DNA of 64,000 nucleotides, from NCBI RefSeq assembly GCF_004011095.1, contig NZ_CP028129.1, positions 1,922,001 through 1,986,000 of the forward strand, written 5' to 3'. Numbering within the stretch: position 1 is the first letter of the stretch; each line of letters opens with the position of its first letter. Shown piece after piece: positions 35,354 through 43,630 of this stretch. Made by a program: the position numbers and the translations under genes. The notes beneath the pieces were generated by a model. It was not told the DNA's origin, made no database searches, and saw only the letters and a list, made by a program, of their open reading frames with translations. This DNA comes from Rathayibacter rathayi (lineage in GTDB: Bacteria > Actinomycetota > Actinomycetes > Actinomycetales > Microbacteriaceae).

Positions 35354-36775
35354 TTGTACCGAGATTCCCGATTGAGCGTCCAGGTCGCGCAGACACAGAC
35401 CCTCCACCGCGCCTCTCTCGATCGCTGGAAAGCGCGACATTTCGCTCCCGCCACCCCCACCGACCCCCGCCTGAGTGCCGTCATCCGGTCGGCGAAGGAG
35501 CTCCCGACCTACGCGGCGCTGTATGCCGACTCGTCCGACGCCATCGACGCCGTAATCAATGGATCGGCGTCCGACCCGTCTGCGGCACTCCGCGCACTTC
35601 CTCTCGTGGACAAGGAAACGGCGCGTTCGATCACTTCCGATGCTTTGCACGAACGCCGAGAACACTTCTCCCACTACTTTGAGACATCCGGCACGACCTC
35701 GCGACCAATGGCCACGCCGAAGGGTCCGTTCGACATCGCAACCACCACCGTCACCTTCGGCGAGAATTGGAGCGAGATCATCGAGGCAGGCAGCACTGCG
35801 CTGATCCTCATCAATTCACCCCAGGGGCCTGCTGCTTTCCAGTTCGAGCGTGCGTTGAATTACCTCGGTCTCCTGACCTTCAGGACCTGGGTCGACACCT
35901 ACCGAAACGATTACGACCGGGTCCTCGACACTATCGAGAACCTGCGCCCCGACGTCGTAGCCGGTCCTCCGTCGCAAGTACTGAACCTCTATCAGCGAGC
36001 GTCGGACGCCGGCCGTGCCGCGCCCACCTTCCGGTCGGTCCTCCTCCTCGGTGAGCGAAGCACTCCGGGCCTGAAGCGCCGTCTCGCCGAACTCTCCCGG
36101 GGGCGGGTCCACGACGCCGCCTACGGCTCGTCGGAGACAGGTACTCTCGCCGTCGCGGCATCCCCTGGGTTAAGGCTTCAAACGCACGGGTTCCTCTTCG
36201 AGATCCGTGACCGCAGCACCGGATTGCTCTCGCTCGTCAGCGACCAGGACGACTGCGCTGGCGAACTCATCGTCACGCCGCTCGACCTTCTCCTGCGCCC
36301 TCTCATTCGATACGACACGGGTGATGTCGTGCGGATCACTCGGGCACCGTCCGGGGAGCATCTCGTGACTCCGCTCGGAAGAGCCTGCGATGCGACACCG
36401 CTTCCCGACGTGGCGATCGACCAGCAGGAATGCGAGGACCTCCTCTGGCCCATCGGCGAGCGCTCACCGGTCCTCAACTACATGTTCGTGGCCCGTGACG
36501 ACGGCAATGCTCTTCTCGTCACCAGCACCGAGGGAACGAGCTGGGAGTCGTCTCCTGTCGGCCGAGCAATTCGTGAACGCCTGAGCGGCATTGCCCTCGT
36601 CACCTGCGATCACCTACCCGCGATCAGCGGATTGGGCTCCGCTCTCGGATGGAAGGCCTCACGCTTCCTCGACCTCCGCTGCACAGCCGAGAGCGGCCCG
36701 GCCGGCCTTACCGAGAGCCTCAGATCTGCCGCACGCCGGCAGGTGGATGCTCTCGTCTCAGGAGATGTCGACTGA
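35354..36775 (+). CDS. stand-alone PaaK-like adenylate-forming enzyme
   Basis: ANL-superfamily protein of 473 aa resembling phenylacetate-CoA ligase and coenzyme F390 synthetase. The P-loop-like YFETSGTT is at 108-115, the YGSSETG motif near 257, and RYDTGDV, the conserved ATP-binding Asp region, at about 322. Start is TTG with GGAGGAG 5 nt upstream. It stands alone, divergent from the nucleoside operon and convergent with manC; no carrier protein, thioesterase or CoA-dependent partner is adjacent. Codons look less G+C-biased than those of its neighbours, which suggests transfer. The substrate is unknown. Confidence 0.82.
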   Translation: MYRDSRLSVQVAQTQTLHRASLDRWKARHFAPATPTDPRLSAVIRSAKELPTYAALYADSSDAIDAVINGSASDPSAALRALPLVDKETARSITSDALHERREHFSHYFETSGTTSRPMATPKGPFDIATTTVTFGENWSEIIEAGSTALILINSPQGPAAFQFERALNYLGLLTFRTWVDTYRNDYDRVLDTIENLRPDVVAGPPSQVLNLYQRASDAGRAAPTFRSVLLLGERSTPGLKRRLAELSRGRVHDAAYGSSETGTLAVAASPGLRLQTHGFLFEIRDRSTGLLSLVSDQDDCAGELIVTPLDLLLRPLIRYDTGDVVRITRAPSGEHLVTPLGRACDATPLPDVAIDQQECEDLLWPIGERSPVLNYMFVARDDGNALLVTSTEGTSWESSPVGRAIRERLSGIALVTCDHLPAISGLGSALGWKASRFLDLRCTAESGPAGLTESLRSAARRQVDALVSGDVD

Positions 36776-36922
36776 ACGCGGTTGCCCGGCCGTCACCGCA
36801 GCGGAGAACAGGCTCGTTCGGTCTGCGGTCCGTCGAGACCACCATCGACGATCACGGCCCCAGACAGCCCAAGCGCGGCACCTCCGGGACGAGGGCCGCG
36901 CTTCGGCAGGGTGCAGCGGGGA

Positions 36923-38056
36923 CTAGAGGACGTCGGTGCGGCCGGAGAGGCGGAGGGCGTCGACGACGCCCTTGACCTTCTGCGCGTTCTCGGTCGTGGT
37001 GACCAGGAGCGCGTCGGGAGTGTCCACCACGACGATGTCCTTCACTCCGATCAGGGCGATGGTGCGATTGCCGCCACTGACCACGATGCCCGTCGCGGAG
37101 TCGGCCAGCACCCGCGCGTCCTCGCCCAGGATGGCGAGATCGGAGCGCAGCCCGCTCGAGTGCAGCTTCGCGATGGACGCGAAGTCGCCCACGTCGTCCC
37201 ACGAGAAGTGCCCCGGCACCACGGCCAGCTTGCCCGCCGCGGCGGCGGGCTCAGCCACGGAGTAGTCGATCGCAATCTTTTCCAGACCCGGCCAGATGCG
37301 GTCGACGACCGCGCCGCGCTCCGGAGTGTCCCAGGCGGCGGCGAGTTCGAGCAGGCCAGCGAGCAGCTTCGGCTTCGCACGGCCGAGCTCCTCGAGGAGG
37401 CGGTCGGCGCGAGCGATGAACATGCCCGCGTTCCAGAGGTACTCACCGCTGACGAGATAGGCGCGCGCGGTCTCCGCATCCGGTTTCTCGACGAAGGAGT
37501 CGACAGCGCGGGTGTGCGTCGCCCCGTCGATCCCGAGGTGCTTCCCGGTGCGGATGTAGCCGAAGCCGACCGCCGGCTCCGTCGGCGTGATGCCGATCGT
37601 CGCGATGTAGCCCGCGTCCGCCGCGACGACGGCCTCGGCGACCGCGTCGTGGAAGAGCTGCTGCCCGCTGATGACGTGGTCGGCGGCGAACGAGCCGATG
37701 ATCACACCGGGCTCGCGACGCTCGAGGATCGCGGCGGCCAATCCGATAGCGGCGGAGGAGTCGCGCGGCTCGCTCTCGAGGACGACGTTGAGGTCCTCAA
37801 GACTCTCGAGCTGCTCCTCGACGGCGGCGCGGTGCGCACGACCGGTCACGACCATGATCCGGTCGGCACCGGAGAGGGGCGCCAGGCGGTCCCAGGTGTC
37901 GCGGAGGAGGGTCTGACCCGATCCCGTCAGATCGTGCAAGAACTTCGGGGCGTCGGCCCGGGAGAGCGGCCACAGCCTCGAGCCGATCCCGCCGGCCGGG
38001 ATCACGCTGTAGAAGCGGTCGAGCGGGGCGCGGCCATCGGTCTCAGGTGATGTCAT
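36923..38056 (-). CDS. manC: mannose-1-phosphate guanylyltransferase
   Basis: Nucleotidyltransferase of 377 aa making GDP-mannose from mannose-1-phosphate and GTP. The N-terminal signature PAGGIGSRLWPLSR and the FVEKPD motif are clear. It lacks the C-terminal isomerase domain of bifunctional enzymes. ATG 38056 gives the canonical N-terminus; a TTG 15 nt upstream has no ribosome site. It is divergent from a GT4 glycosyltransferase that could use GDP-mannose. Confidence 0.92.
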   Translation of the reverse strand: MTSPETDGRAPLDRFYSVIPAGGIGSRLWPLSRADAPKFLHDLTGSGQTLLRDTWDRLAPLSGADRIMVVTGRAHRAAVEEQLESLEDLNVVLESEPRDSSAAIGLAAAILERREPGVIIGSFAADHVISGQQLFHDAVAEAVVAADAGYIATIGITPTEPAVGFGYIRTGKHLGIDGATHTRAVDSFVEKPDAETARAYLVSGEYLWNAGMFIARADRLLEELGRAKPKLLAGLLELAAAWDTPERGAVVDRIWPGLEKIAIDYSVAEPAAAAGKLAVVPGHFSWDDVGDFASIAKLHSSGLRSDLAILGEDARVLADSATGIVVSGGNRTIALIGVKDIVVVDTPDALLVTTTENAQKVKGVVDALRLSGRTDVL

Positions 38057-38131
38057 GTCCGCAGGATACAAGGGAGCCCGAGTGCGACCGTCCGTTCATC
38101 CCAGCGCGCGCCGCCGTTCACCGAAGCGCCG

Positions 38132-38137
38132 TAACGT
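38132..38137 (+). promoter_or_regulatory. candidate leaderless -10 box of the GT4 gene
   Basis: TAACGT ends 7 nt before GTG 38145. Confidence 0.45.
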
Positions 38138-38144
38138 CCGGGGA

Positions 38145-39269
38145 GTGAGAGTCGCGGTCGTCACCGAGAGCTTCCTACCGTCCTTGAACGGTGTGACCAC
38201 GAGCGTGCTGCGGGTGCTCGACGAGTTCGCCGAGCGCGGGATCGAAGCGCTCGTCATCTGCCCGGCGGCGGGCGCGCCCGGGCACTACGCCGGGCATCGC
38301 GTGGTGGAGCATCCCGCGATCGCCTACCGCGACTTCCCGGTCGGGATTCCCACACTCGCGCTCACCCGGGAGCTGGCCGATTTCGAGCCCGACGTCGTCC
38401 ACGTCGCGTCCCCCTTCCTCCTCGGCGCCCGCGCCATTGCGGCAGCCGGGCGGCTCGGCGTGCCGAGTGTCGCGATCTACCAGACGGACGTCGCCCGGTT
38501 CGCCGCCCGCTACGGCATCCGCGGCGCCCGCGCCCTCGCCTGGCGGATCATCCGTCAGATCCACGCCGGGGCGGATCTGACGCTCGCCCCCTCCAGCAGC
38601 GCGCTCGATGATCTGGCCGCCGCCGGCATCCAGCGCACCGCGCTGTGGGGACGCGGCGTGCAAAGCGAGCGCTTCCACCCGCGCAGCCGCTCCTCCCCTT
38701 ACGCGCAGGCCGTGCGCGCGCAGCTGGCCCCCGGCGACTCGCTCGTGGGCTACATCGGCCGCCTCTCCCCCGAGAAGCGGGTCGAGCGGATGGCGGCGCT
38801 CAGCTCACTCCCGGGCGCCGAGCTCGTCGTCGGCGGCTACGGCCCCTCCGCCGCCCGAGTGGCCGCCGCCCTGGGTCGACAGGCACGGATGCTCGGCCGG
38901 CTCGACGGCGAGCGGCTGCCCGCCGTCTTCGCCGCGCTCGACGTCTTCGTGCACACCGGAACGGAGGAGACGTTCGGCCAGACGGTGCAGGAGGCGCAGG
39001 CCTCCGGCACGGCGGTCGTCGCCCCGCACGCGGGCGGCCCCACCGATTTGATCGAGCACGGGGTCGACGGCGTGCTCTACGCGCCCGAGAGCGACTCCGA
39101 TCTGCGCCGCCAGGTCGAGCGACTGGTGCGCGATCCCGGACTGCGCGCCCGTCTCGCCGAGGCCGGTCGCCGCCGAGTGCTCCACCGCACATGGAGTGCG
39201 CTCACCGACGAGCTCCTCGCCCACTACGCCGCGGCGGGTGCGCCCTCCCTCGCACTGCCCCGCAGCTAA
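38145..39269 (+). CDS. GT4 glycosyltransferase (PimB/MgtA-like)
   Basis: GT-B glycosyltransferase of 374 aa beginning VRVAVVTESFLPSLNGVTTSVL, like the mannosyl- and glucuronosyl-diacylglycerol or PIM-type transferases of actinobacteria. The donor half has GRLSPEKRVERM and the EX7E region HTGTEETFGQTVQEAQASG. The upstream frame is open, but GTG 38145 matches the family start and follows a TAACGT box. It acts at the inner face of the membrane on lipid-linked acceptors; GDP-mannose from the divergent manC is a plausible donor. Confidence 0.87.
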   Translation: MRVAVVTESFLPSLNGVTTSVLRVLDEFAERGIEALVICPAAGAPGHYAGHRVVEHPAIAYRDFPVGIPTLALTRELADFEPDVVHVASPFLLGARAIAAAGRLGVPSVAIYQTDVARFAARYGIRGARALAWRIIRQIHAGADLTLAPSSSALDDLAAAGIQRTALWGRGVQSERFHPRSRSSPYAQAVRAQLAPGDSLVGYIGRLSPEKRVERMAALSSLPGAELVVGGYGPSAARVAAALGRQARMLGRLDGERLPAVFAALDVFVHTGTEETFGQTVQEAQASGTAVVAPHAGGPTDLIEHGVDGVLYAPESDSDLRRQVERLVRDPGLRARLAEAGRRRVLHRTWSALTDELLAHYAAAGAPSLALPRS

Positions 39270-39280
39270 GGCTCGCCTAA
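39262..39280. promoter_or_regulatory. candidate DtxR/IdeR iron box upstream of sdhCDAB
   Basis: The 19-mer ending in AAGGCTCGCCTAA matches the DtxR/IdeR consensus (TTAGGTTAGGCTAACCTAA) at 13 of 19 positions, with 11 of 14 in the right part. It sits 25 nt upstream of a TAGAAT box and overlaps the stop of the preceding gene. Confidence 0.4.
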
Positions 39281-39304
39281 GCCGCGCCCACCTGCCCGCT
39301 CACT

Positions 39305-39310
39305 TAGAAT
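39305..39310 (+). promoter_or_regulatory. candidate -10 box of the sdh operon
   Basis: TAGAAT, a strong -10 match, about 95 nt before the sdhC start. Confidence 0.5.
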
Positions 39311-39405
39311 CATCAGGCGAGTTTCTCGTCGCTCCCCGCCCCGCCCGTGTCCCTGAGACGCGGGAACTGGTCAGGCCGTCGGAGCACAACCAGGGAGGGT
39401 TGTTC

Positions 39406-39840
39406 GTGTCAGTTCAAACTGCTCAAACCCTCGCACCCCGGAAGCAGGGAAAGATCCGGCGTCCGGCCGGCACCCTGTACCGCGGTCGCGAAGGCATGTG
39501 GTCGTGGGTGCTGCACCGGATCACCGGTGTTGCCATTTTCTTCTTCCTCCTCGTGCACGTCCTCGATTCGGCTCTCATCGCGGTGAGCCCGGAGGCGTAC
39601 AACGCGGTCATCGGCACGTACAAGAACCCGATCATGGGACTCGGCGAGACCGGACTCGTCGGCGCCATCGCGTTCCACGCGCTGAACGGGCTGCGGATCA
39701 TCCTGGTCGACTTCTGGAGCTGGGCCACCCGCAACCAGCGCGTGCTCTTCTGGGTCGTGATGGGCCTCTGGGTCGTCTTGATGCTCGGCTTCGCCCCGCG
39801 TCACCTGATCAATGTCTTCAGCGAGGGAGGTGCGCAGTGA
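39406..39840 (+). CDS. sdhC: succinate dehydrogenase cytochrome b556 subunit
   Basis: Membrane anchor of complex II, 144 aa, with three helices (about 33-58, 76-98, 109-128). Histidines H37 and H51 in and next to WSWVLHRITGVAIFFFLLVH, and another in AIAFHALNG, are candidate heme ligands. The frame is open upstream, but GTG 39406 has GGGAGG 8 nt before it. The stop overlaps sdhD by 4 nt. Confidence 0.93.
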   Translation: MSVQTAQTLAPRKQGKIRRPAGTLYRGREGMWSWVLHRITGVAIFFFLLVHVLDSALIAVSPEAYNAVIGTYKNPIMGLGETGLVGAIAFHALNGLRIILVDFWSWATRNQRVLFWVVMGLWVVLMLGFAPRHLINVFSEGGAQ

Positions 39841-40280
39841 GCACCGTCGCACCACCGCGGACCCCGCACACCCCGACCCGCTCCTCCGGCACCAACTGGG
39901 AGAAGTGGGGTTGGATCTACATGCGCGCCTCCGGCGTCGTGCTGATCGTCCTGATCTTCGGGCACCTGATCTACAACCTGCTGCTCGGAGACGGCATCAA
40001 GGCCATCGACTTCGGTTTCGTCGGCGGCAAGCTGGCCAACCCGTTCTGGCAATGGTGGGACGTCCTGATGCTCTGGCTGGCGCTGATCCACGGCGGCAAC
40101 GGCATGCGCACGCTGGTCAACGACTACGCCACCTCACCGCTGCTGGCCAAGACCTTCAAGGGCGGTATCCTCGTCGCCGTCGTCGCGCTGATCGCGCTCG
40201 GCACCTGGGTCGTCTTCGCGTTCGACCCGTGCCCCACCGGCACAGCGGCCGACCTGCTGCCCTCGTTCTGCGCAGCGTGA
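39837..40280 (+). CDS. sdhD: succinate dehydrogenase membrane anchor subunit
   Basis: Second anchor, 147 aa, with three helices and a histidine in VLIVLIFGHLIYNLLL. It forms the quinone site with SdhC. The GTG at 39837 overlaps the sdhC stop (GTGA). A Pro/Thr-rich N-terminus of about 22 residues precedes the conserved WEKWGWIYMRASG-like segment. Confidence 0.92.
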   Translation: MSTVAPPRTPHTPTRSSGTNWEKWGWIYMRASGVVLIVLIFGHLIYNLLLGDGIKAIDFGFVGGKLANPFWQWWDVLMLWLALIHGGNGMRTLVNDYATSPLLAKTFKGGILVAVVALIALGTWVVFAFDPCPTGTAADLLPSFCAA

Positions 40281-40383
40281 TCGCGGCACCGCGGAGCGGA
40301 GTCGGCCGCGCGCCGCTCCCGCTTCGTGACACCTCGACCCGGCACCTCCCCCTCCCATCCCCGTACGACGGAGCACCCACCCC

Positions 40384-42219
40384 GTGAGCACACCAGGCCA
40401 CTCCCACACCGGCGCCGACCAGAGCGCCTTCGCGCAGACCGTCGGACCTGACGGCGTGCACTACCACCAGTTCGACGTGGTGATCGTCGGTGCCGGCGGC
40501 GCCGGGATGCGTGCGGCCATCGAGGCCGGCCCGAAGGCGAAGACGGCGGTGATCTCGAAGCTATACCCCACCCGCTCCCACACCGGAGCGGCGCAGGGCG
40601 GCATGGCCGCGGCTCTCGCGAACGTCGAGGAGGACAGCTGGGAGTGGCACACCTTCGACACCGTCAAGGGCGGCGACTACCTCGTCGACCAAGACGCGGC
40701 GGAGATCCTCGCGAAGGAAGCCATCGACGCGGTCATCGACCTCGAGAACATGGGCCTGCCCTTTAACCGCACCGAAGAGGGCAAGATCGACCAGCGCCGC
40801 TTCGGCGGGCACACCCGCGACCACGGCAAGGCGCCCGTGCGCCGGGCCTGCTACGCGGCCGACCGCACCGGCCACATGATCTTGCAGACGCTGTTCCAGA
40901 ACTGCGTTCGGCTCGGCATCAACTTCTACAACGAGTTCTACGTGCTCGACCTTGTGATGACGAAGATCGACGGCGTGGACAAGCCGTCTGGAGTCGTCGC
41001 CTACGAGCTCGCGACGGGTGAGCTGCACGTCTTCCAGGCGAAGGCGATCATCTTCGCGACCGGCGGCTTCGGCAAGATCTACAAGACCACCTCCAATGCG
41101 CACACCCTCACCGGCGACGGCGTCGGCATCATCTGGCGCAAGGGCCTGCCGCTGGAGGACATGGAGTTCTTCCAGTTCCACCCGACTGGCCTGGCCGGCC
41201 TCGGCATCCTCCTCACAGAGGGGGCGCGAGGCGAGGGAGCGATCCTCCGCAATGCCTCGGGTGAGCGCTTCATGGAGCGCTACGCCCCCACCATCAAGGA
41301 CCTGGCACCGCGCGACATCGTTGCCCGCTGCATGGTCCAGGAGGTGGCGGAGGGCCGCGGTGCCGGCCCGCACAAGGACTACGTGCTGCTGGACTGCACC
41401 CACCTGGGCGCCGAGGTGCTCGAGACTAAGCTCCCCGACATCACCGAGTTCGCCCGCACCTACCTCGGCGTCGACCCGGTGGTCGAGCCGGTCCCGGTGA
41501 TGCCGACCGCGCACTATGCGATGGGCGGCATTCCGACCAACGTGAAGGCGGAGGTGCTCTCGGACAACACCACAGTCGTCCCCGGCCTTTACGCCGCCGG
41601 TGAGTGCGCCTGCGTCTCGGTGCACGGCTCCAATCGCCTCGGCACCAACTCGCTGCTCGACATCAACGTCTTCGGCAAGCGCAGCGGCAACAACGCCGCG
41701 GACTACTCCACAACCGTCGACTTCACTCCCCTACCCGCCGATCCGGCCGGCGCCATTCGGGACATGCTCGCCTCGCTCCGCTCCGCGACCGGCACCGAGC
41801 GGATCGCCTCGATCCGCAAGGAGCTGCAGGACGAGATGGATAAGAACGCGCAGGTGTTCCGCACGGACGAATCCCTCGAGGCCGTCACCGGGACCATCCA
41901 GCGCCTGCGCGACCGCTTCCGCAACATCTCGGTGCAGGACAAGGGCAAGCGCTTCAACACCGATCTCCTCGAGGCCGTCGAGCTGGGCTTCCTGCTCGAT
42001 CTGGCCGAGGTCGTGGTCTATTCGGCGCGCAACCGCAAGGAGAGCCGCGGCGGTCACATGCGCGACGACTTCCCCCAGCGTGATGACGAGAATTACATGC
42101 AGCACACGATGGCGTACCTCTCCGGTGACGCCCACTCCTCCGACGCCGGTGACCACATCCGGCTCGACTGGAAACCCGTCGTGATCACCCGGTACCAGCC
42201 GATGGAGAGGAAGTACTAG
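40384..42219 (+). CDS. sdhA: succinate dehydrogenase flavoprotein subunit
   Basis: FAD-linked catalytic subunit, 611 aa. FAD motif [18 protein letters not shown], covalent-flavin region [16 protein letters not shown], substrate-site HPTG and the family signature [21 protein letters not shown] are all present. The C-terminal helical domain contains [11 protein letters not shown]. The GTG start has a weak CGGAG 11 nt upstream. sdhB follows after 2 nt. Confidence 0.97.
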   Translation: MSTPGHSHTGADQSAFAQTVGPDGVHYHQFDVVIVGAGGAGMRAAIEAGPKAKTAVISKLYPTRSHTGAAQGGMAAALANVEEDSWEWHTFDTVKGGDYLVDQDAAEILAKEAIDAVIDLENMGLPFNRTEEGKIDQRRFGGHTRDHGKAPVRRACYAADRTGHMILQTLFQNCVRLGINFYNEFYVLDLVMTKIDGVDKPSGVVAYELATGELHVFQAKAIIFATGGFGKIYKTTSNAHTLTGDGVGIIWRKGLPLEDMEFFQFHPTGLAGLGILLTEGARGEGAILRNASGERFMERYAPTIKDLAPRDIVARCMVQEVAEGRGAGPHKDYVLLDCTHLGAEVLETKLPDITEFARTYLGVDPVVEPVPVMPTAHYAMGGIPTNVKAEVLSDNTTVVPGLYAAGECACVSVHGSNRLGTNSLLDINVFGKRSGNNAADYSTTVDFTPLPADPAGAIRDMLASLRSATGTERIASIRKELQDEMDKNAQVFRTDESLEAVTGTIQRLRDRFRNISVQDKGKRFNTDLLEAVELGFLLDLAEVVVYSARNRKESRGGHMRDDFPQRDDENYMQHTMAYLSGDAHSSDAGDHIRLDWKPVVITRYQPMERKY

Positions 42220-42221
42220 CC

Positions 42222-42983
42222 ATGTCGACCGCTACCCTCGAGCAGCCGCCCGCCGCCCCCGCGGCCCCGGAGGCTTTCACCGTCACGTTCATCATTCGCC
42301 GCTTCGACCCCGAGGTGGACGCCGAGCCGCGCTGGCAGGACTTCGACGTCGAGATGTACTCCACCGACCGGGTCCTCGACGCCCTGCACCGTATCAAGTG
42401 GGATCAGGACGGGTCGTTGACCTTCCGCCGCTCCTGCGCGCACGGTATTTGTGGCTCGGATGCGATGCGGATCAACGGCCGCAACCGCTTGGCCTGCAAG
42501 ACGCTGATTAAGGATCTCGATATCTCGCAGCCGATCTACATCGAGGCGATCAAGGGACTGCCTCTCGAGAAGGATTTGGTCGTCGATATGGAGCCGTTCT
42601 TTGCCTCCTACCGCGAGGTCCAACCGTTCCTGGTCGCCAACACCCCGGCGCCCAAGGGCAAGGAGCGCGTGCAGTCGGTCGCCGACCGTGCCCGCTTCGA
42701 CGACACCACCAAGTGCATCCTCTGCGCCGCGTGCACCTCGTCGTGCCCGGTGTTCTGGACCGACGGACAGTACTTCGGGCCGGCCGCGATCGTGAACGCC
42801 CACCGCTTCATCTTCGACTCGCGCGACGACGCGGGCGGCGCGCGGCTGGACATCCTCAACGACAAGGAGGGCGTGTGGCGCTGCCGCACGACCTTCAACT
42901 GCACGGAAGCGTGCCCGCGCGGTATCCAGATCACCCAGGCGATCGCCGAGGTGAAGCAGGCCGTCATCCGCGGCCGCGCCTGA
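42222..42983 (+). CDS. sdhB: succinate dehydrogenase iron-sulfur subunit
   Basis: Iron-sulfur subunit of 253 aa. The 2Fe-2S ferredoxin domain has CAHGICGSDAMRINGRNRLAC; the C-terminal domain binds 4Fe-4S and 3Fe-4S clusters through CILCAACTSSCPVFW and CRTTFNCTEACPRGI. It completes the sdhCDAB set and electron transfer from FAD to quinone. Confidence 0.97.
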   Translation: MSTATLEQPPAAPAAPEAFTVTFIIRRFDPEVDAEPRWQDFDVEMYSTDRVLDALHRIKWDQDGSLTFRRSCAHGICGSDAMRINGRNRLACKTLIKDLDISQPIYIEAIKGLPLEKDLVVDMEPFFASYREVQPFLVANTPAPKGKERVQSVADRARFDDTTKCILCAACTSSCPVFWTDGQYFGPAAIVNAHRFIFDSRDDAGGARLDILNDKEGVWRCRTTFNCTEACPRGIQITQAIAEVKQAVIRGRA

Positions 42984-43000
42984 CCCGCAGCCCGGGCTGA

Positions 43001-43612
43001 AGTCCCTCCACAGGCGGCGGAATAGTCGGACTGTCCACGGATGTACGCACGGGGCAGCTGCGCGCGGCGATCGCCCGCGGGTCGCTGACCGGCATCACGC
43101 TCCTCGCCGAGGCCGGAGCTTTTCGGCCACCGGATCCGCGGCTCCCTCTCGCGATCACGTCGAGCTCCCGCCCACGAGCGGCGACCCGGCCGGAAGACGT
43201 GGTCACCCACTGGAGTCACCGGATCAGCGAGGCACCCTACCGCTCGATCCGAACGACGCGGGAGGAGGCGGTGGGCCACGTCCTCACCTGCCAGCGCATC
43301 GAGTTCGCCGTGGCCGTCATCGGCTCCTGCCTTCGCCTGATCAGCCCCGCCGCTCTCGCAGACGTCCTCAGCCGGCTTCCCCGCCGGCTCTCGTGTGTGG
43401 CTCGACTCACCGATGCACGCGCCGGATCAGGGCCGGAATCCGTCGCGCGGGTGGGTCTCACGCTCGCCGGGATGGAGTGCGAGTCACAGGTCGAGATCCC
43501 CGGCGTCGGCCGGGTCGATCTTGTGATCGACGACTGGGCCGTGATGGAGGTCGACGGCAGGCAGTGGCACGACGATGCGACGTCATTCGAGCGCGACCGG
43601 CACCGGGATCGA
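43001..43612 (+). pseudogene. truncated AbiEi/DUF559-like gene remnant
   Basis: A frame open from 43001 encodes a recognisable but incomplete protein. It covers LTGITLLAEAGAFRPPDPRL, a central helical part, and the start of a Vsr-like DUF559 nuclease domain (GVGRVDLVIDDWAVMEVDGRQWHDD). The N-terminal winged-helix portion and a normal start codon are absent, since nothing but a CTG near 43031 precedes it. Similarity stops after FERDRHRD near 43612, 19 nt before the mfd stop. The rest of the nuclease domain is gone. It is a decayed gene of the kind often scattered through Microbacteriaceae genomes. Confidence 0.75.
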
Positions 43613-43630
43613 GGGGGCGGGGCGGGACGC

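Noticed and set aside
36776-36922. Terminator between the PaaK-like gene and manC
   Set aside because: No stable stem or T-tract could be drawn in this convergent gap.
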